Below, in pieces: positions 54,400 through 64,000 of a stretch of DNA of 64,000 nt (the stretch's first letter is position 1; every line of letters starts with the position of its first letter). Made by a program: the position numbers and the translations under genes. This DNA comes from Pinus tabuliformis (lineage: Eukaryota > Streptophyta > Pinopsida > Pinales > Pinaceae): positions 208,224,310 through 208,288,309 of the forward strand of contig CM062818.1 in the NCBI GenBank assembly GCA_031772625.1, read 5' to 3'. The notes beneath the pieces are model-generated. The model was not told the DNA's origin and did not search any database. It saw nothing but the letters and a program-made list of their open reading frames with translations.

Positions 54400-54846
54400 T
54401 GTAGGTTTTAACCTTGTACATAAATTACCTGCATACGAATTATAAAAAATAGAAAATAAACAAAGGTGAGAGCATAACACATAAAACAAATAAACACATA
54501 GATTTCCCCTGGATCCCAAAACCGAGACTACCAGATTGATTTTTCATTATGTTCCTTTCAATGTTACAATACATATATATACATGCCAAATAATCTAATA
54601 CCATGGACCAAAAACCATCGCACACAAAACCATGTGCGAAAACCATGCACAAAACCGTAGATAGGTCCGCCCACCTAATATAAGGTCCAAAAAAATTTCC
54701 CCTGGGTGTTGCCCCAAACCCCATAGATGGGGCCTAACCACCCCCCTCAAACCCCCCCGATGTGGAATCGACACAACGAAGGGGGGGCTTCGCCCCCCGT
54801 TTCACTAGGGTAGCTAGTCATGGAAAGAATATAACACAACCCAACA
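54400..54846 (-). repeat. Element F 5' LTR
   Basis: A 447-base LTR, partner of 49553-50022. C-runs at 54741-54746 and 54752-54758 and a ggggggg/ccccccc pair around 54781-54800 give G-rich text on the sense strand. It is followed by agggg, the target duplication. Confidence 0.9.
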
Positions 54847-56275
54847 AGGGGAAACTCACCCGATTATGATTCCCATATACACAATGTTCACAAAAATCGA
54901 AATCCAAAGAGAAATTAGGCATACCTTCTACCATACCATTTCCATGCGGTATTCAAAGGCACTTCTCTCCAATATGTCCAAGCCTTTGATGTCATAGCAT
55001 GGTCTTTTCTCTAGAGACCACTAGATTTTCTACTCCACTTTCAAGAACCACGGGACTGTTGCACCCATAAATAAAATTTCTACCCATAAGCTTGTACAAT
55101 CTCCAATACGAACTCCTCGCATCAATACCAGTGCTCCCCAAACCATCTTGCAGATATCTTTCTCAAACACTTTACACCTACATCATCCATATTTCTTACA
55201 AAAATGATATTTCTGGCCAATGCAAGAATATCTAGAAAATCAAGAAGTGTTCAAATCCTTCCACCTCGCAACTTCAACTTGACTTTTCTGCCTCTGATGA
55301 TTCTGGCCTTCCTTTCATCCCCTAGGAAGACATCACCACCATCATATGTCTCGTACTTGCAGAACCACTCCCTATGGGGAGTGAAGTGAAAGGATGCACC
55401 TGAAATAATCAACCATGCCTCATGATGTACATGTGCACTTGAAGAAGAAGACGAATACACATCCCCACCTTCATCTGAGGTGGTTTTCACCTCTGTAGAA
55501 GGAGAATCATCAAGTCCCTTTCCTTTCTCAAGATTTTTGGATTTACAATCCTTTTTGTAGTGCCCTTCTTTTCCACATTTCCATCATACCTTTACAGGTT
55601 TTCCTAAAGATTTAAATCTACCTCTAGATTTAGATCTCCCACTTGAGGACTTATTTCCATTTCTATTATGGATCATCCTCTTACAAATAAGGCATCTCCA
55701 TTCTAGATCTCTATATTTTATTTTCTCATCTCTTCCGACAATAAAGATGAGACTATTTCATAAAAAATCAAGGTAGTTATATTGCTACCTATAGCAACAA
55801 CCAGACTATCCCATGAATCTGGTAGAGAACACAACAAACTAATGCACTTATCTTCATCTAAAATTTTTATATCAAAATATTACAACTAACTTACCATAGT
55901 ATTAAAGGCGTTCAAATGCTCTGTCACTGAGTCTCCATCCTTCATCCTCAAGTTATACAATTTTTTCTGCAAGAATAGTTTGTTCATCAAATACTTAAAT
56001 TTGTATAAAGTCCCTATCTTTTCCCACCAATCCTTCATCGTAGTTTCCCATAATACATTCAAATATACTGAATTTGAGAGACACAATTGTATTGTGCTCT
56101 TCACCTTCCAATCTAACTTCATCGATTCTTTTGTCGATATTCTTGTTGGTGCCATCCCTGGATATACACCAATCCAATGATATCGGTTCACCAACAAATC
56201 CTCCATCTTGAGCTTCCACAACTCAAAACTATGACCATTAAATTTATCGATCTCTACATTTCCATTATTTCCCAT
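54847..56275 (-). pseudogene. Element B protease and gag
   Basis: B text resumes after F with gaaactcacccgatt. The protease piece (55251-55490) reads HEAWLIISGASFHFTPHREW and GDVFLGDERKARIIRG. The zinc knuckle region is near 55560. The gag piece (55886-56275) begins MGNNGNVEIDKFNGHSFELW and carries WIGVYPGMAPTRISTKESMK, LFLQKKLYNLRMKDGDSVTE and HLNAFNTMVS. It has a single copy of the block that is doubled in F. All parts are broken. Confidence 0.8.
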
Positions 56276-56383
56276 CTCCTTTCACTCCAAGAATCGATCT
56301 TGTAGATATCCCACTGAACAGGGTCTACCATAGGCCTGAGAAAAACCCCTCAGTAGAAAAGGCACCCCCTTGAAGACGAAGTT

Positions 56384-56395
56384 TCTCTAATACCA
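56384..56395 (-). other. Element B primer binding site
   Basis: The minus strand reads TGGTATTAGAGA two bases inside the LTR edge at 56398, as in element F. It confirms that B and F share a family. Confidence 0.75.
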
Positions 56396-56397
56396 AA

Positions 56398-56499
56398 TGT
56401 AGGTTTCAACCCTGTACATAAAATATCTGCAAATGAATTCTTAAAACAAAAAATATACAATGGCGAGAACTAGAAAAAAATATACATAGAGATTTTCCC
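56398..56499 (-). repeat. Element B 5' LTR, remaining part
   Basis: About 100 bases match the F LTR from tgtaggtttcaaccctgtac to gagattttccc. Beyond 56500 the text no longer matches. The rest of the LTR is not in the window. Confidence 0.7.
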
Positions 56500-57859
56500 T
56501 TCGAACCATTAACAGTGTTGGAAATCCGTCAACAAAGGGGTGTCCCCAAAGTGAATTCCCAATTATACCTCACACCGTTTGGTGTAGGAGCCCCATTCAG
56601 AATATCGGCTTGGTTTCCATATATCTTAAAGATATGTCTTGGTTCTAACTGTCAGTAAGAGAGAGGGATGCAAGGGTGTCTTCGAAAGCAAGAAGGTGTG
56701 CCCAGTGAGTGTTCAGTTGTAAATGTGTCAAGGTTCTTCTACTGCGGAGAGGGGAGAAAAGCGATGCTCTAAGTGAGAGCTAGTAGTACCACCCAAGAAG
56801 AGACACACAGGAACAAGGAGGATTCATCTAACATCCAACGGAATAGTTCACAAAGGATGCGACAGTTGTTATAGCCAAGAAATGAAGAAATATATGTCTA
56901 ATATCATGCGGAATAATCCACAATGATGGGAAAATAAATAACAACCATTACATCACATTCTCAATAATATAAGTACTAAAATAACCAAAATAGTTCAACT
57001 ATCTTAGAAAATATGAAAGAAAACATGAAATACAAACATCCGCAGAATAGTCTTCTAAACATTCCTAATCCATGCATGAAGAACGTGATGGCCTTGAAGG
57101 CTTTTGTTATAAAGTAAAAGTTCCAAGACACATGCTTACAATGTACATCACTACCTCTATTAGTGGATCATTGGAGCCATGCCTTGCTCCTCAAAGAACT
57201 ATCTTATCTCTCTAATGCCTTGCGAGAGGAGCCAAGGTGAAAAATTCTTTTGCTCTACAATGAGGGAGTATATATAACCAAGGGTAAATCTTTGACTACC
57301 CTCATTAATGTTTGACTTCCTATGAATTTTCAACTTACATGACTCTTTACATTCCATGCGTGTCCTTTGGAATTCCACTTTATAATACATTTGGTATATA
57401 ATATACATGATTCACAATAGTGAGATGGCATATGACCACTCATGACATGACATGACATGACATTTCTGACATGGACTATTTTATGATGTGGAAATGTCAA
57501 GCAACTTTTACTGCTAAGTGTTGTATGTCCTCTTGAAGATTCTTTTCTTTCCACTTCCACATGTCTTGGTGATGAGGAATCTTCAATCATCTCATGTCTT
57601 GAATAATGGTTACAAACTAGTGTCCCTTTGTTTTCTCTTGATCGATCAACTTGTAAGTTCAGATGAGAGAGATTATTTGAGCATGCTTACCTCCTTCTTC
57701 TCCTTCTTTATCATCTTTTCATGAAATGATAGAGTAACTATTCCTAGAGTTCACTCATGAAGAGATGCCATCAATTCAAAAACCCCCTAGTCTAACATGA
57801 TGCATTATGATCCACCAAATGAGCCTAGAACAAGTGACAGGATGGGAAGAGAAACTTAG
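56500..57859. other. No gene recognised
   Basis: This is AT-rich sequence with no coding feature on either strand. A short repeat of catgacatgacatgacatgaca occurs near 57441. It may be part of an old gypsy LTR or interior, but I found no partner copy. Confidence 0.4.
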
Positions 57860-58340
57860 TGATTGTGCAGTGCACAGTTCCAGTAGCCAGGATAAAAGCT
57901 TGATCCTTGAGACTACACAGTGTGCAGTTCAGGCAGGTTTGAGGGACAAGACTGCGCAATTTCTGGAGCCAATGGGATATGATGAAGGGATGCGCATTGG
58001 GAGAACTCACTATGTAGTTCTAGGAGTCAAGGAATAATGGGATGCTATGGAGCTACACATTTCAAGGGCTTAGGGAATGAGCTTTATGCTTTAGGTTGTG
58101 AAGTGTGCAATTTAAGCTAGGATGGGGGACAAGGCTGCACAATTTTGGAAGCTAGTGGGATAAGATGAGGGAATGAGCACTTAGAGGACACACTGCACAG
58201 TTTTGAGAGATAAGGGAGGAAAGGCTAATGCAGAGCTGCATAGTTCAAGGGCTCAGTGGATGAGTTTGAGGCTTGTGATTGTGCAGTGTGCAATGGAGGT
58301 CGGGATGGGAGGAATGATTGCGTAAATATGGAGGTGAAGG
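57860..58340. repeat. Imperfect tandem repeat, period about 182 bases
   Basis: About two and a half diverged units are present, recognised by recurring phrases: gtgtgcagttcaggcagg / gtgtgcaatttaagctagg / gtgtgcaatggaggtcgg at about 57918, 58101 and 58287, and gacaagactgcgcaattt / gacaaggctgcacaattt. The pattern of gcac and gcag words suggests a once-GC-richer unit. No gene is supported within it. Confidence 0.7.
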
Positions 58341-59003
58341 TCAAGGTTTGGGCACAAAAACTACATAGTGCAGTAGTCCTAGGAGGTAGGAACTACACAT
58401 TACGCAGTGCCAAGTAGCAAGGTCACAAATAGAGGACCAAGACTGCACATTGCATAGCTGAAGGGAGGCTCGGTGAAGCTAGGTTTCCTAGTCAGGAAAT
58501 TTTCCTGAAAATGGCCAAGTGTGGGATCAGTGAGACCAATGTGGGATCAGTGAGATCGATGTGAATGGAGATGAAATTTGAATATGATTCACTTAGAATG
58601 TTTTACAACATGACAAAATGTATCATCCGAACACATGAAAAAATAATTTCCCTTCGTGCAACAACTTTACGACAAGTTATGACAAGTGTGACACCAAATA
58701 TGTACTTTGCTGTGACTGTGACGATACTTGTGCGACAGTGCTCAAAACTTTGGAAATGAGTGCGACGCGTACTTACAAGGTTAGAACAATTAATTTGCAC
58801 AAATATGACCTCTTAGAACCACCAGAACTAACTTATACATAGGATACGACAACCAACATGATAAAAGACGACAATTTTCCCATCTTGCAAAGGGAAACAA
58901 AAGACTCTAAGAAAACAAATGAAATGAGTTTCAAATATTGTGACAACGACCAAAAAGATCAAGGAAGGCTCTGAAATTGTGTATAGGCCAAAATTTTGGA
59001 GGG
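58341..59003. other. No gene recognised
   Basis: About 660 bases have no coding feature. The end (ttttggaggg at 58994-59003) resembles a polypurine tract and directly precedes the palindrome described next. Confidence 0.4.
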
Positions 59004-59041
59004 TGTTGTAGCAGCTACAACAATTGGTGACACACTGGTAG
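59004..59041 (+). other. Palindrome of LTR-like ends with priming-site-like text
   Basis: The bases tgttgtagc, a, gctacaaca (59004-59022) form a perfect 9-base inverted repeat with TG and CA ends as in LTRs. A purine-rich ggaggg precedes it, and at...tggtgacacactggtaga follows, resembling the priming site TGGCGACTCCACTGGGGA of element D with several differences. It looks like the two ends of an LTR side by side. Confidence 0.4.
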
Positions 59042-62000
59042 AATTCAAATTCTCTGTCTCGATTGACTTTTCTTTGTGCAGGGCCTTAGTTCTTTAGGGA
59101 GTATTGATTCATCATGTAGACTACTTTTGTATTTTCACTTACCCCATGAATAGACATGGTCCCCTTTATTCCTTCTCGGTTGAACACAACATAAGATTGA
59201 AAGATATCATAATGTTTCAAGTTGGGAAGGGTAGTGTAGCTCAAGAGCTTAAGATTTTCATAGTATAATTTTTAATATATGGTGTTTCTCCATTGCCAAT
59301 AGGCTTGGAAAGTACCTTGACAGAGTCACGCAGGAACAAAAACATTGCTCCGCTGCCAGCAAGCCTAGACAGTACCCCAACGGATTTTCTTACTGCACCT
59401 CTCCGCATAGGAATCCTTTCTCTTCTTTTACCTTTATTTATTTATTTTAATAGGACTATGCATCGACACTTATTTATTTTGGGGCGGAAGAGTGATCCTA
59501 ACTTATTTAGAGAAGAAGAGGTTGTTCCTTCAAAGAAGCATATAAATACCTATGATTTAGGTTTGCTCGTTTAGATTTTTCCCTTCTCCGCTTCTACTGA
59601 TTAGATAAGCATGAAAACAATGAAACACAAAACCAACTGTAGGCATAAGGTTTCTTGAGTAGACACAGGTTCATGGTTGGACCAAAACTCTCCTTTTGGA
59701 CGAATCGTATTTTTCTTTAGAACTTCATTGACCAAAATATATAACCGACAAAAGGAAGATGGAATGGAGGTTAGCCAAATGTTGAAGTGTCACAAGACTC
59801 TTTAGACTTCAACCATACACATACTAAGAAGCCAAAATAGTTCTAGGCACAACACTTATTCGCATGATGAAAACAAAAGGAGACAAACATCAAGAAAGAA
59901 AACAAAAGAAACAAAATGAAAGGAAAGACAACACACCACAAGGAAACAAAACCAAAAGACAAGAAAAATAAGCTAAACCAAACCATAATGCGATAGAAAA
60001 GAAAGAAAAGACAAGAGAGACTAAAGATAACAACATGGGATGAGTGCAAGGTAAGGAAAACTAGGATGAAAGTAATCCTACTCCTAACCTAACAACTAGA
60101 AGGTTGGAGTCGCGTATAATGGAATTTCCATTGTAGAAACTGTAATCGTTCCCCACCTACAATCACAAATATGTGATCGCTTAAAACATATATAAAGCAA
60201 TGTGCAAGAATAAAGATGAGAGCTTGAATGATTTGCACAAAAATTTGAAGGTCTTTCTTGTGTGCAGAAACATGTGTCACAACCACTACTTTCATCCAAT
60301 TCACACTCTTACGTCTCCAACAGAAAGCATAATTAGACAAACATCAAAGACTTCCTATGAAAGCACCTTCTTTTGTATCATCCAACTCAGCAAGCATGAT
60401 AAAATGCCAAAACATGTTTTTGCAATGTAGCTTGTTGAGTAAGATTTCTCCAACCATTCAGTGATTAGATCATAAAATTCATGATGATCCTCTTAAAAAC
60501 CCTAAAATCTTTGAAAATATGGATTTTTAATCATAGGCACGAGATTATAAAAAGAATCTTATGATGGAAAATTGATTTGATCATATTTAGTAGTCATGTC
60601 GAGAGAATGAGGGCCTGGCATAACCATCAATGGAGACTAAAGTGCCTCAACTGCTCGACAAAAATCCAAATAGTGAGATGTTGAATGATGAAGATCGAAG
60701 GATGTAAAATAAATACCATTAGATGTATTGGTGGAAAAATGATAATATGAATGACAACCATCAAAGAAAAAATAATGACCAGATGAGCTGATTAAAGCAT
60801 CATATTCCCAGTTTGTAATAAATGAAGATAACTTAATTTGAATAGTTTTGTGAATTCTCTGAACAATCAAACCAAGTTCCTCGCAAGCCAAACGTGACAA
60901 ACCTCTTTCCCATAACTAGGGACAAACTGTGCAAGCATCATAATCATGAAAATAATTTAAAAGGGATTTAAGCACAACAAATACATGAGACCAGTTAGGA
61001 CATGGTGAACAAATAAGAACTTTATCGGTGTGATAACTCATTCATTCATTATTACTCAAGAGGACTTTAGGTGCGATGATGAGGAAGATTTGCAATATAA
61101 CATCCGCGAGAAACACGAGGAGCTGACTATTAAGAGATGAATATGATATGCGTGATTCCTTCGGCCAAAGATAGTCTTTGAAATGATTAACTTCACAATT
61201 CCATGACTCTACGAGAGGCACACATTCCAAACCGGAATTTGATGTGACATATTTGCATGAAGATGAATAAAATGAAAAATATTCCGGAGTCCGTTCAGAA
61301 GTAAAACCTTGAAATTTTGAACGATCATACTCGAAATACAAAAAAAAAATTCAAAAATAATTTTTCATCGAGTGAAACCATGCAAAGAGAAGGAATGTGT
61401 GGGAAAAAATAAATATTACTTAGTTTGGGGGGCTAACCAGAATTGCGAGATCCTGACATAACCCTCAACAAAAGTTGAAGTGCCTCAACTCCTTAGCAGG
61501 TCTCAAAAATTTCAAGGATTGTAAAATTGCATTTTGAACACTGAACCATATCATGCATAGCATAAGGATAACTGCTACCACTGGTTTCAATAAGACCACT
61601 TCTCACTGGATGGAAGCCACCTCTATCACTGGTTTGACCAAATATTTCAACGTAAACAACCAGATTACTCAAGTCGAAAGATTCTTCTGATCACAAATTT
61701 GAAGATCAATAAATCAGGGAAATTTCATGAGCAAGCTGATTTGAAGAGTTGTCTTCATGCAAGAGAAGATATGATGAGGGGTGGGAAGAGTACTCAAAGA
61801 CTTGATTGTTTTCATTTACATCATGGATAACCTCACCAACTTGTTCCAATTGAGAGGGTAACTCATCAGATGACTAACTTGAAGAACATGGAGTATCTTT
61901 GTCACAAGTATATGCATCACAGACAATAGAGCACAATGGATAATGAGATGAAGAGGAAGTTTCAATAAGCACATATTCTTTGACCAAATCATACTATGGA

Positions 62001-62479
62001 TCTAAAGTAAAATCTTCATGAGAAACCAAAAGATCAGCTGATACACTTGGGAATTTGTGATTGTGTGCATCAATAAAGTCAGCATCATTAGAATGATTGT
62101 TGCCCAAGGCTACAAATTGGTTGAAAGAATTGATTGCATTTGATTTTCTACCGAGATGAGAATCATCCAAGAATGGTAGCACATTGTTTTAATGTGGAGG
62201 AATCTAAAAAAGAGAGGAAATATTGAAAGCATATCCACCTTCTTGCTCCTCCACCTGCATAATGTGACTACCTTGTACTTGATCGCAATTTGGACCAACA
62301 ACATGAAAATCATGAGAGTGAAAAACTAGCTAGTGGAGCATATTGATCAAGTGGGCATGGTACAAAGAGTCATGGCATGTAAATGATAGAGGATAATAGA
62401 AATTCATATCATATTAGAGACTAAGACTATGAAAAGTGACAACATATTTTGGAATAGAGGAGTTATTCTTCACCATAGG
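59042..62479. mobile_element. Gypsy-like interior remnants without clear genes
   Basis: No intact gene is recognised. On the minus strand several open stretches (60637-60900, 61042-61341, 61994-62182) have Ser/Phe/Tyr-rich text such as YFFFDGCHSYYHFS and VCDAYTCDKD, which could be the long variable tail of a gypsy gag. The phrase cataacc(c/a)tcaa...agtgcctcaact occurs at about 60618 and 61455, so part of the region may be an old duplication. Confidence 0.4.
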
Positions 62480-62929
62480 CTTCATGAGGCATTATGGAAT
62501 TTCCTCCATTGAATTTGAATCATGAAAAGCGAAAGCATAATGCAAAGATGGACTAGGAATTTGATTTGCATATTTCCCAACTTTACAACCTCCACAAGGA
62601 GGCACCCACATCGAGACTAGAAAAGGAGGAGGACAATGGACAAAAGGGGTAGTAGATTCCTCCTCTGAAATTAGAGGTGTCTCATGATTCACAAGAGTTG
62701 GGGGAGTAGGAAAATCAAGGGGTTTAGGTTCACCATGTAAAGAGATAAGAACCAAGCACTCAAACTCTTGCTTCAAGAAGTCCCGATTCATGTCCTTTTT
62801 AAGAATTTCACAACAAAGGTGTAGGAATCAATCAACGAAATCCTCAACTGACTCATTACGCTTCATTCTTAAGAGATTGATTCTTTTACAAACATCTCTA
62901 TAATTATACCTATCAAAGGCTTAATGAAG
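62480..62929 (-). pseudogene. Gypsy gag-like remnant
   Basis: Minus-strand text next to the LTR reads VCKRINLLRMKRNESVEDFV and FLHLCCEILKKDMNRDFLKQ. This resembles the end of the retrotransposon gag domain of plant gypsy elements (the LRMKR.ESVEDFV.RF pattern). It goes on with Pro-rich text including FVHCPPPFLVSMWVPPCGGC. No zinc knuckle or protease is seen to the left. It is cut at 62929 by a family A LTR. The family is not certain. Confidence 0.5.
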
Positions 62930-63985
62930 TGTTGAAAATAGCAACAAGAAATGCTAAAAATAGCATTCAGAATATTCCAATTTTGATTTGTCCTTGAATT
63001 AGAATTGTGAATTAAAATTTGAATTTAGTCTCACCAGCTACTTGAAAAATGATTAATTAATTCATCTTGGATTAATTAGTTGGAGAAATTCAAGCTAGAA
63101 GTGTTTGTGAATTCACGCAACAGTTATCCCTTAAATTAAGTAAGGTATCCCTTAATTAAGGAGATAAGGATGAGTTGTATTTGGGTTGTAATTAGTTAGC
63201 TCAGTTAACTGAGTTAAGTCCAGTTAAATTAGTTCCAAAAAGTTTGAGGAACTAATTGTGAGTTCAGTCAGTTGATGCATGCATGCATGCAACTAGTGTA
63301 CTCCAGATAACTGAATATTCTCTCATAAATAACTCATGCATGTCAGTTCAAACAAATACCTAGTTGAGATTAAAGACAAGGATAGTGTATTATCAGTTTC
63401 TTATGTTTTCCTATAAAGGAAACCAAAGCATGCAGTCATGGCAAGGTTCCTTGAGGATTGCACAGTTATGACAGTGTGTTAGAGTAGGGTGTGATATCAG
63501 TGTGAGTGATCAGTGTTACACTTGGTAATAGGAGGATCACCCAGAGAAACTGTGCAAGGAAATAGGAGGCTTGGAGGGTAGAGGAGAAGGTTTGTGAGAA
63601 GCCTTGATAGCCTGTGAGTATCCAGGAGGATTGTACTGAGAGTTGGCTAGCTGTGAGAGCTAAGGCTTTGTGTAATCCTGATGTATTTCCACCTTCATCT
63701 GTGAGGATTGTATTGAGAGCTGGCTAGCTGTGTCAGAGCTAAGGCTTTGTATAAATACTTGTATGATAATACATATAGTGGGGTTTTTAGCTGAGGCTTT
63801 CCCCTGAGTATTTTATGTGTTTCATGTGTATTGATTCTTCTTCTCAATATTTTATGTGTTTCATGTGTTTTGTTTGATATTGCTCAAATCGATTAAGCTT
63901 CCGCGAGTTTGATGGTAGAAGTAGATTAAGTATTTTTCTTTAGTATATTGCATAATCAGGTTAATCTACAGCGAGAATTTCTGCA
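62930..63985 (+). repeat. Copia LTR family A, copy 4 (5' LTR)
   Basis: The 1056-base LTR starts tgttgaaaatagcaacaag and ends gaatttctgca, and is followed by a priming site, so its element continues beyond the window. It has the TATA-like tataaa at 63412-63417. Two local tandem duplications are present that the other copies lack: a phrase of about 80 bases with tgagagctggctagctgtg (63640 and 63714) and tattttatgtgtttcatgtgt (63809 and 63848). Confidence 0.85.
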
Positions 63986-63997
63986 TGGTATCAAAGA
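63986..63997 (+). other. Primer binding site of family A copy 4
   Basis: The text tggtatcaaaga follows the LTR end and resembles the initiator-Met type TGGTATCAGAGC. The window ends three bases later. Confidence 0.7.
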
Positions 63998-64000
63998 AAA

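Larger units (their letters stand above)
49553..54846 (-). mobile_element. Element F: copia retrotransposon, nearly complete set of parts
   Basis: LTRs 49553-50022 and 54400-54846 start tgtaggttttaacc and end cacaacccaaca, and the element is flanked by a perfect agggg target duplication (49548-49552, 54847-54851). On the minus strand it has a priming site, gag, zinc knuckle, protease, integrase, reverse transcriptase, RNase H and polypurine tract in the order expected for copia. It shows only a few breaks. The LTRs differ at roughly one base in ten by eye, which suggests considerable age for so well-kept a reading frame. It inserted into its older relative B. Confidence 0.9.
18028..56499 (-). 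mobile_element. Element B: old copia retrotransposon split by nested insertions
   Basis: The parts of B on the minus strand are a truncated 5' LTR (56398-56499), priming site, gag (55886-56275), protease (55251-55490), integrase in two blocks (49050-49547 and the end near 19805-19954), reverse transcriptase and RNase H (18028-19800). Between these blocks lie elements C (19955-49049) and F (49553-54846), each with target duplications in B sequence. B is of the same family as F, shown by matching LTR start, priming site and coding text. It is heavily broken and is the oldest layer of the nest. Confidence 0.85.

Noticed and set aside
57807-58037. Small frame with a fairly protein-like composition
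   Set aside because: It lies in the 182-base tandem repeat, is not maintained in the neighbouring unit and has no known motif.

Overview
The window looks like intergenic DNA from a large, repeat-rich plant nuclear genome. Nearly all of it is LTR retrotransposons of both plant superfamilies, Ty1/copia and Ty3/gypsy. Most priming sites are of the plant initiator-Met type (TGGTATCAGAGC and variants), and one element carries an antisense gene resembling the plant mobile domain. A gymnosperm is a reasonable guess from the dense nesting of old elements and a possible Penelope-type remnant, but nothing here fixes the species. I see no host gene with a convincing complete structure, no tRNA or rRNA gene and no CRISPR array.

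Layout, left to right. Bases 1-146 are the end of a copia LTR (family A), followed by its priming site and leader. A Ty3/gypsy element on the minus strand (element G, 354-9572) sits in that leader. The family A internal region resumes at 9573 and carries an unrecognised reading frame. A 4.4 kb copia element with family A LTRs (A2, 11160-15602, target duplication GTTTC) sits inside it. From 16149 to about 17640 I recognise nothing. A minus-strand LTR fragment related to family A ends at 18027.

From 18028 to about 56500 lies one old minus-strand copia element (B), split by later insertions. Element C (copia with LTRs of about 1.6 kb, 19955-49049, flanked by CATAC) is inside B. Element D (Ty3/gypsy of Tat/Ogre type, 21431-37475, flanked by CTTGT) is inside the left LTR of C. 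A lone LTR of D's own family (31220-32312, flanked by AGGAG) is inside the gag of D. Element E (LTRs of about 2 kb) occurs twice at the same site of C's gag. Element F (49553-54846, flanked by AGGGG) is a relative of B that inserted into B. From 56500 to 62929 there are old gypsy-like remnants with tandem repeats, and a further family A LTR (62930-63985) begins an element that leaves the window.

All coding capacity seen belongs to these elements: gag, protease, integrase, reverse transcriptase and RNase H. D is the best-preserved gypsy element (about 24 differences between its 1041-base LTRs by eye) and F the best-preserved copia element. The points most worth following up are the antisense, apparently intron-bearing plant-mobile-domain-like gene in D, the second RNase H of D lying after integrase, an array of repeated hairpins in D's non-coding parts, a hammerhead-like motif inside a family A LTR, and a circularly permuted segment of element C. 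Retroelements are described as fossils throughout.
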